Assembly: GCA_018350325.1 (NCBI GenBank) | Contig: JAEVLN010000009.1 | Span: 3,273,240 to 3,337,239, forward strand | Direction of reading: 5' to 3' | Source: Globodera rostochiensis | Lineage: Eukaryota > Nematoda > Chromadorea > Rhabditida > Heteroderidae | DNA: 64,000 nucleotides | In this document: positions 58,541 to 64,000 of the stretch, in pieces | Numbering within the stretch: position 1 is the stretch's first letter | How the letters are laid out: every line of letters starts with the position of its first letter | Position numbers and translations under genes: made by a program | Notes under the pieces: generated by a model | Seen by the model: only the letters and a program-made list of their open reading frames with translations | Databases searched by the model: none | Told to the model about the DNA's origin: nothing

Positions 58541-58864
58541 AACTGACCAAATCCAGGTCAATTTTTGCGTGAAACCATCAATTATTCGTCAATCATTATC
58601 AGAGAAAATGATGGAATATAACAAACATTTTTATTGAATAATGAGATAATTGACCGGAGAACAATTTAGTGTTCCTCCCCGATCCCTCGGGGGCGGGTAA
58701 GTCGGGGATCGGGGAAGCCGGGGTTGGCCATGTTGGGGGTCGGGGACTACCAAATTGTCGGGGGTCGGGGAGCTTAGAACAATTGTGTAAAAAAGTGCTT
58801 GCAACAGTGCCCCCGGGCCATCACATTCATTCATTCATTCATTTATTTATATTTTTGTGTTTAG

Positions 58865-59120
58865 TTGTCCTGGGCCGTACAATCCAAACTGCAACATTTT
58901 TGACCACAACTGTGTGGGATGCGATTACGTCTACAACAACACGAACGCATGCAGTGTGAACGTGTACTGTAGCTGTCACTACTGTTGCGAGCCGACGTAC
59001 GCCGCCGAAAGTTGTCCAAACGGATGCCGGGAATGTGTTAAGGACGGGGAGGGCGGTTGTCCGGAGAACTCGGCAGTCCAGTTCAAGTCCATTGGGTGCA
59101 TTTTTGGTCCAAGAAAAGGT
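58865..59120 (+). CDS. Cys-rich exon of a putative secreted protein
   Basis: After TTTTTGTGTTTAG the frame reads CPGPYNPNCNIFDHNCVGCD, then CSCHYCCEPTYAAESCPNGC and RECVKDGEGGCPEN. It has 13 cysteines in about 75 residues, with Asn-linked glycosylation-like sites. I do not recognise the family. The exon's right border is unclear (possible donors near 59090 or 59118), and no upstream exon with a signal peptide was found. It is probably linked with the EF-hand exon 230 bp downstream, since both are on the plus strand, but the phases do not join cleanly. Confidence 0.55.
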
Positions 59121-59350
59121 CATTTTTTGGATGTGCATTTTTAGTTGAGCAATTTTTTTGATCATTGAGGGTTTTCAGTTTTCTTAAAAAATTTTTGGGA
59201 AAATGCCTAAATATTGAATTTCTTCAAGAATTTTCATGCTAAAAAAAATTCTCAAAACACCAAAATATGGAATTATATGGACTAAAAGTCGCTTTAATTC
59301 AAAAATTTTTCGAAATGAATGCACTACCTTTTTTGCATGTGATCTTCTAG

Positions 59351-59589
59351 ATTGATATTGACAAAAACGGGAGCATTTCGTTGAATGAGGCCATTGATCA
59401 TTTGTGGCCAAACTCAACAATGGCACATCGGCCAAAAATCTTGCCAAGAACATGCCCTCATGGTTTGACGAAATCGACCACGACGGCAACAATCAAATTG
59501 AACCCGGCGAGTTTGATCGATCGCTGATTGAAGTCCGCAACAATCAGACAAGCGGATGTAAAATATTCACACACTTTAATAAATTTTGA
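59351..59589 (+). pseudogene. EF-hand exon with a frame break
   Basis: After GATCTTCTAG the frame reads IDIDKNGSISLNEAIDHL, a canonical EF-hand loop (D-D-N-S-E pattern). One base out of frame it continues KLNNGTSAKNLAKNMPSWFD, then EIDHDGNNQIEPGEFDRSL, a second loop. A single missing base near 59403 would explain the switch. Spacing between the loops is about 41 residues, fitting a paired EF-hand. Stop at 59587-59589. It may be decayed or may reflect a sequence error. Confidence 0.6.
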
Positions 59590-59853
59590 AGGTTCTCATT
59601 TTGCGCTTCCATTTTAAGAATTTTTTATATGAAAATAATCCGGTTTCTTCCCTGGATCGGACCGATCGACATTCTCGATCGGTCTTCAAATCCGATCTCT
59701 AGTGCTGTTAAAGCTTTGGCTGCCGCCCTTATACTGTATGTATAGAGGCTTGAGGGGTTTTCTAACAAAAATAAAGTAAATTGATCAAAAAAATGTTTGT
59801 TTTTTTATGCTTAACTAATTATTTGCCATATTTTATTTGTGTTGTTTTTGCAG

Positions 59854-59981
59854 GTACTGCCGGTAAATTTGTCGGTTCTGACGGCGGATTGTATCCGTGC
59901 GTTTCGTTGTTTACTTTTGTCGATGAAATTGAAGCAAACTTTGGACCAAAATTCAAATACGACATTGCCGATGGGATTTAG
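59854..59981 (+). pseudogene. SPRYSEC last exon, orphan copy
   Basis: A 128-bp exon after TTTTTGCAG reads TAGKFVGSDGGLYPCVSLFT, then DEIEANFGPKFKYDIADGI-stop. Nearest to copy 1 (52347-52474). No upstream SPRY exons lie before it; the Cys-rich and EF-hand exons occupy that place. Confidence 0.75.
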
Positions 59982-60125
59982 AAATTGAAAAACGGGGATT
60001 TATTGCCGATGGGATTTAGAAATTGAAAAACGGGGATTTATTGCCGATGGGGATTTAGAAATTAAAAAACGGGGATTTATTGCCGATGGGGATTTAGAAA
60101 TTGAAAAACGGGGATTTATACTTTT
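59982..60125 (+). repeat. Minisatellite after the orphan SPRYSEC stop
   Basis: About four units of 38-40 bp (AATTGAAAAACGGGGATTTA, TTGCCGATGGG), the same unit as at 35229-35530. Confidence 0.9.
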
Positions 60126-60619
60126 ATTGTTGAGGGTTACGGTCGTTTTGATTTATTGTTTTTTTTTGTCGTTAAATCATTTTCTCAAATTTTTTCGGGA
60201 CAGGGTCCCATCTAAATTGAAAAGCGGGGATTCATTGCCGATTGGGTCCGACAGTCAAATTGTCCGGTTAAAATTGGACAAATTGTCCGGTCAAAATTGG
60301 ACAAATTGTCCGGTCAAAATTGGGCAAATTGCCCGGTGGCCAAATCGGACAAAACCAACTGTCAGCCGCGGAACGAGCATGGAATCTGTCATTATGGCGG
60401 CTCTTCGGACCTTTGGTCTGCTGGCTTGCCGAACAATTTTTGAAGGAAATATGAAATCGGGAAGCAAAAAAGGTGCAAATAATTATTGCCAAAGTGTGTG
60501 ATTATTTAATTAGGTATTTTTCATTGGTTTTTGAATTGTATTATTATAAGCTTAAGATTCACCCAAATTCAGAGTGCACCGATTGATCAATCTAATTCAT
60601 TTTAAACTATAAATAATTT
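60126..60619. other. Downstream flank with short repeats
   Basis: 60245-60340 repeats AAATTGTCCGGTCAAAATTGG about three times. The open frame through it (124 codons) is probably accidental, though SMESVIMAALRTFGLLAC at 60381-60434 looks protein-like. Confidence 0.35.
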
Positions 60620-61000
60620 TCTAAAGACTAACAGGCCAGGCTGCTCATGCCAATGCCAAAATTCTTCCCCACTATCTTCGTTGACAATGCTATTTTTAAG
60701 GCTTATGGATGCCCAAAAGTTCCCCATCTTTTACCCACATAAAGCAGCCCATGTGTATGTAAAGTGCAATTCAGATTTATCGACAAATCTCTTGCTGACG
60801 AATCAATTCCACTAAAAATTATGGCAATGCCTAAATTTGCTTTACGTAAATGCCAACCACACTTCTCTCGCATCCCCTCCCCCACTCTCTTCTCTGACAA
60901 TGCCAATGAACCGCAATTCTCTGGCATCCCCTCTCCACTCTCTTCGTTGAAAATGCTATTTTTAAGGCTTATGGATGCCCAAAAGTTCACAACTAAAGAT
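60620..61000 (+). promoter_or_regulatory. ATGCCA array without a downstream effector
   Basis: Matches the blocks before both SPRYSEC genes (AAGCAGCCCATGTGTATG, TTTATCGACAAATCTCTTGC, TTTACGTAAATGCC), with four ATGCCA (60647, 60653, 60850, 60900). No signal-peptide exon follows on the plus strand, so it seems a copied promoter whose gene was lost. Confidence 0.6.
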
Positions 61001-61378
61001 TCCTCCTACAGCTCTTGCATCAATTGAGTTCATTTTTTGTTAACAAAATTAAGTCAAGAAAAGAATTCACTCGAGATGGAATCTCGAGGTAATGCTTCCA
61101 TTCTTAGGGGTGCATATTTTTCCCGGTTTTTTCGTAAAATAGGGGGCATGACAAAAAAAAATGCCAAAAAAAAAACAACGGAATTCCGCCCATCCTTGAT
61201 TGGGAATTTGGCCCGGCTTGAGCCCGATCCAAATTCTCTGCTAACAATTTTTTTTGCAACAATAATATGCACAACAATTCAATCACCGAGAACACATGGA
61301 AACGCTATAGCAATAATGATACAACAATAATAATCTTCTCTCTATCGTTGTCCGGTCTCCATGTAAAGTTCATCAGCT

Positions 61379-62184
61379 TTACTTTGCTGTGTATTTGTAA
61401 TACTGCCTTGTGGAACGTGCTTTGCATTCCCCGTTAGACCATACGCAGTTGAACTCATGGGTATACGATTCAGATCTCGAATCTTCACAAGCCTTTTTGT
61501 TCGTTTTCTCGGCGCAAAGTATGTCAGCGTCGTCCTGATAACTGAAAATTTAAATGAGTTTAAACCAGAAAATTTGGCCTTCTTTGTCAATTTTTTGACA
61601 AGAGATTTTCAAAAAAAACGCTAATTAGATAAATAGCTGCATTTTTCTATCAGAAAATATTTCACTTTGTTTTAATGCCTAACCAAAAAGCGTTGAATAA
61701 AATTTTTTTTAAAAATTATAAAAATCCGAAATTTAAGCTTGCAAAAATTTTGAAGCGGAAACCATTTTGAAGGAAGTTACTAGCAAATTAAAAGTTGGCT
61801 TTTCCTAAATTTTTATTTTGATATTTTTTATTAAATTTTCCAAAAGAGTGAAAAATATTATATTTACAAACTGTAAAAGGAAAATTAATAAAGAAACGAA
61901 GAATTTTGAAGGGCTTTACGCATAAATTGGGACGGTTTGGTCAGTTTTAGCACATTTTTTAGTCCATATTTTGGCCTTTTTGGGGTTTTTTGGCCCATGT
62001 TTTGGAGGGTTTTTAGTCCATATTAATCCGGGCCATATTTATGTGATTTTAAACAAATAATATTCGCTTTTATATACAAATTTTACGCTTCTATGCTCCC
62101 TTCGACTGCTGGTTTTGACCCGGCGCAGCCGCATTCTGCTCCTCTTGCTGCCATAAGCAGCACAAAAATGCCCGAAATGAGCAT
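61379..62184 (-). CDS. Small secreted six-cysteine protein (86 aa), candidate effector
   Basis: Two exons on the minus strand, 62184-62087 and 61541-61379, join in phase (GC + T) and give 86 codons plus stop. MLISGIFVLLMAARGAECGC is a clear signal peptide followed by CGC. The mature part carries six cysteines (CGC, DILCAEKTNKKACEDSRS, EFNCVWSNGEC) and ends TRQYYKYTAK. The intron of 545 bp has GT/AG borders and contains a dispersed repeat also seen at 45600-45775. I recognise no family. Size, signal peptide and even cysteine number fit a nematode effector or antimicrobial-type peptide. One TGGCAT (ATGCCA on the gene's strand) lies 245 bp upstream. A copy of the locus without exons is at 52905-53480. 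Confidence 0.65.
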
Positions 62185-63099
62185 ACAAAAATGCATTTTA
62201 TGCTAAAAACTCTCAAATTCATTAAAAAGATTTAAATTTAATGCGTGATTATTCTTATTACTTACTCTACAGTCCTTTATTATTTGGAGTAATATAAAAA
62301 GTTGAAAAAAATATGGTTAATAAAATGCAATAAAATAAAGAAATAAATGGTTATGTGATTTTAAGCAAATAATCTTCGCTTATACAGTACATATATGTAT
62401 ATAATTTTATGCACTTTTGTGACCACTTTTGGCATTTTGCCATTATTATAAGAAATATAATTTCTTTTTATAAAATAGCTTTTGCTTTATTTGTTTGCCC
62501 TTTTGGCTAATAAATAATATTCGCTTTATACACATATATAAAATATATGCACTTAATTTTATTAAAGAATATAATTTTCTTTTATAAAATAGCTTTGCTT
62601 TATACAAATAATATTCGCTTTTAACCGCTTTGAGCAGGAAATTCCGGAATTTTCCAGGAAATTTGAGAAACTCTAAAATGTCAGCAATTTTGGAAGTTTT
62701 TAAAAGCCTAAACCAAGCAAACAATCAAATTGTAATTTTAAAAAACGAAGCTTTAGTAATGGTAGAGGTCCGGCGGTGCCGCCGGAATAATTCAATCTTG
62801 TTAAAGAAATTGAACAAAAGTATGCGGGAAAATAGTAAATAGAAATGATCAAGAGATCCAATTCTAAGTACTGTACTTTAGAAATTTTAGCCTTAAAATC
62901 ATTCAAAAAGCATAAAATTAACGAAAAGCAAGTATGATCGAATTCATGACTTTTGAATGATTTGAGGGGCGCTAGGACTTTCGACAATGCCGGACAATTC
63001 GACAGCGGCGGACAATTCGACAGCGGATTTTTCGACAGTACAACAAATTTAAAAAAAAAATTTAAGTTAATTAAATTTCAAAAAAAAATTTTTATATGT
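62185..63099. other. Upstream region of the six-Cys gene
   Basis: TGTGATTTTAAGCAAATAAT at 62354 repeats the 62042-62080 sequence, so exon 1 lies between two direct repeats. 62455-62625 has three copies of AATATAAT..TTTTATAAAATAGCTTT. 62990-63030 repeats GGACAATTCGACAGCGG. No gene was seen. Confidence 0.5.
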
Positions 63100-63420
63100 A
63101 TGGCCTGGGGGTTTGTTAGGCTTAGGCCTAAGCCACCCTGGCTTGGGATTCATTAGGCTTAGGCTTAAACCACCCTGGCTTGGGGTTCGTTAGGCTTAGG
63201 CCTAAGCCACTTTGATCTTAGGGGTTCATTAGGCTTAGCAAAACAGGTATCCAATGGCAAATGCCCGATTTTTGGCAATTTATAAACGGTTATAAAACCA
63301 CTTCAAATTCTCAATTTTTAGTTTCTACTGATGAATTTGTAATCAGTGGATCAGCAACATATCCGTCTAATTTTAAATTTCAAAAATGTTGACCAAAAGG
63401 GTCCCCCCTATTGATTTTTC
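63100..63420. repeat. TTAGGC-rich block, right-hand copy
   Basis: Units GTTAGGCTTAGGCCTAAGCC and CACCCTGGCTTGGG repeat three to four times at 63114-63240. The tail has TCTCAATTTTTAGTTTCTA and GACCAAAAGGGTCCCCCCTA, parallel to 1-430. Confidence 0.8.
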
Positions 63421-64000
63421 ACGGTGCGCAATTCTCCGTACACCCTTAAAACATGCTGGAAACTGAGCATTAGGCCTAAGCCTAATGAATAGAGAGCGGA
63501 TTATATTGACTAAAAAACGTAAAATATTGGCCAAACCCCCCCCCCCCCAAAATATTAGAAATTGAACCTCACCAGAAGTCATAAAAAATCATTTACACGG
63601 GCACCATGACGTTTGGGCACCGGCAAGTTTCCGCACCGGAAGGTTTGGGCGCCACAACCCAAATTAATTAAAAAATAATTTTACCTATATTTTAAACTTC
63701 AAGACTTTTCTCGACGAATTTATCTCTTTAATTTTTGGAATTTATGAGTCAGATGAATATATTGGACGAGAAAATACGGGAATCCTGTTCCCGTTAAATT
63801 TGAAAACCTCGTTCCCCGAAATTTTATCTATTTTACCGGGCTCTAGTTTTATGATGTTTAGTTAATTTTTTTTTCAAAAATTTTGTTGGGAGGCCTGATT
63901 TAGCAATTCACATTTATGCCAAATAAACAAAACAGTTTGGTAATGTTTTATCAGATTTTAAAACGTTATAAAAGTTTGTTCTTTTTGCCAGTAGGCACCC
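63421..64000. other. Intergenic end of window
   Basis: A short GCATTAGGCCTAAGCC block at 63467-63485, a C run at 63537-63548 and GGGCACC/GGGCGCC phrases at 63600-63660. No gene was seen. Confidence 0.5.

Overview
The window is nuclear DNA of a eukaryote, AT-rich, with many short introns, long stretches of dispersed repeats and one assembly gap (34922-34961). The gene content points to a cyst nematode, most likely Globodera. There are SPRY-domain secreted effector genes (SPRYSEC family), arrays of the hexamer ATGCCA (the published dorsal-gland 'DOG box') upstream of them, and a secreted GH32 invertase of the type plant-parasitic nematodes are thought to have acquired from bacteria. The genus is inferred from these families, not from a search.

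Left part (1-28 kb), minus strand. A nine-exon gene encodes a secreted DUF1647 protein (3029-5505). An 18-exon gene encodes a fatty-acid transport protein / very-long-chain acyl-CoA synthetase (8067-18977). A three-exon gene encodes ribosomal protein P2 (27383-28233). I rebuilt all three by hand from splice signals. The coding lengths come out as whole codons (402, 744 and 112 residues), with one odd splice site in the transporter gene.

Middle (28-39 kb). This part is mostly repeats: foldback elements, tRNA-derived elements, a FLYWCH zinc-finger remnant, and the last exon of a SPRYSEC gene stranded beside the assembly gap and followed by a minisatellite.

Right part (39-64 kb). A 15-exon GH32 gene lies at 39175-43730 (+, 658 residues). 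Nested transposon-like elements follow, two of them hAT-type MITEs with exact 8-bp target duplications. Next come two SPRYSEC paralogues in tandem (48339-52474 and 54719-56913), each preceded by an ATGCCA array. The second can be read intact (294 residues). The first has a 17-copy 30-bp minisatellite grown out of one of its coding segments and is probably broken. Farther right are a Cys-rich exon and an EF-hand exon with a frame break, another stranded SPRYSEC last exon with the same minisatellite, and a small two-exon gene for an 86-residue secreted six-cysteine protein (61379-62184, minus). A copy of that small gene's surroundings at 52905-53480 keeps the intron and flanks but lacks both exons.

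How the genes fit together: the transporter, P2 and DUF1647 genes look like ordinary nematode genes. The region from 39 to 62 kb looks like a parasitism-related cluster (secreted invertase, secreted SPRY proteins, small Cys-rich secreted protein) in fast-changing, repeat-driven DNA. Gene functions are inferred from motifs read by eye.
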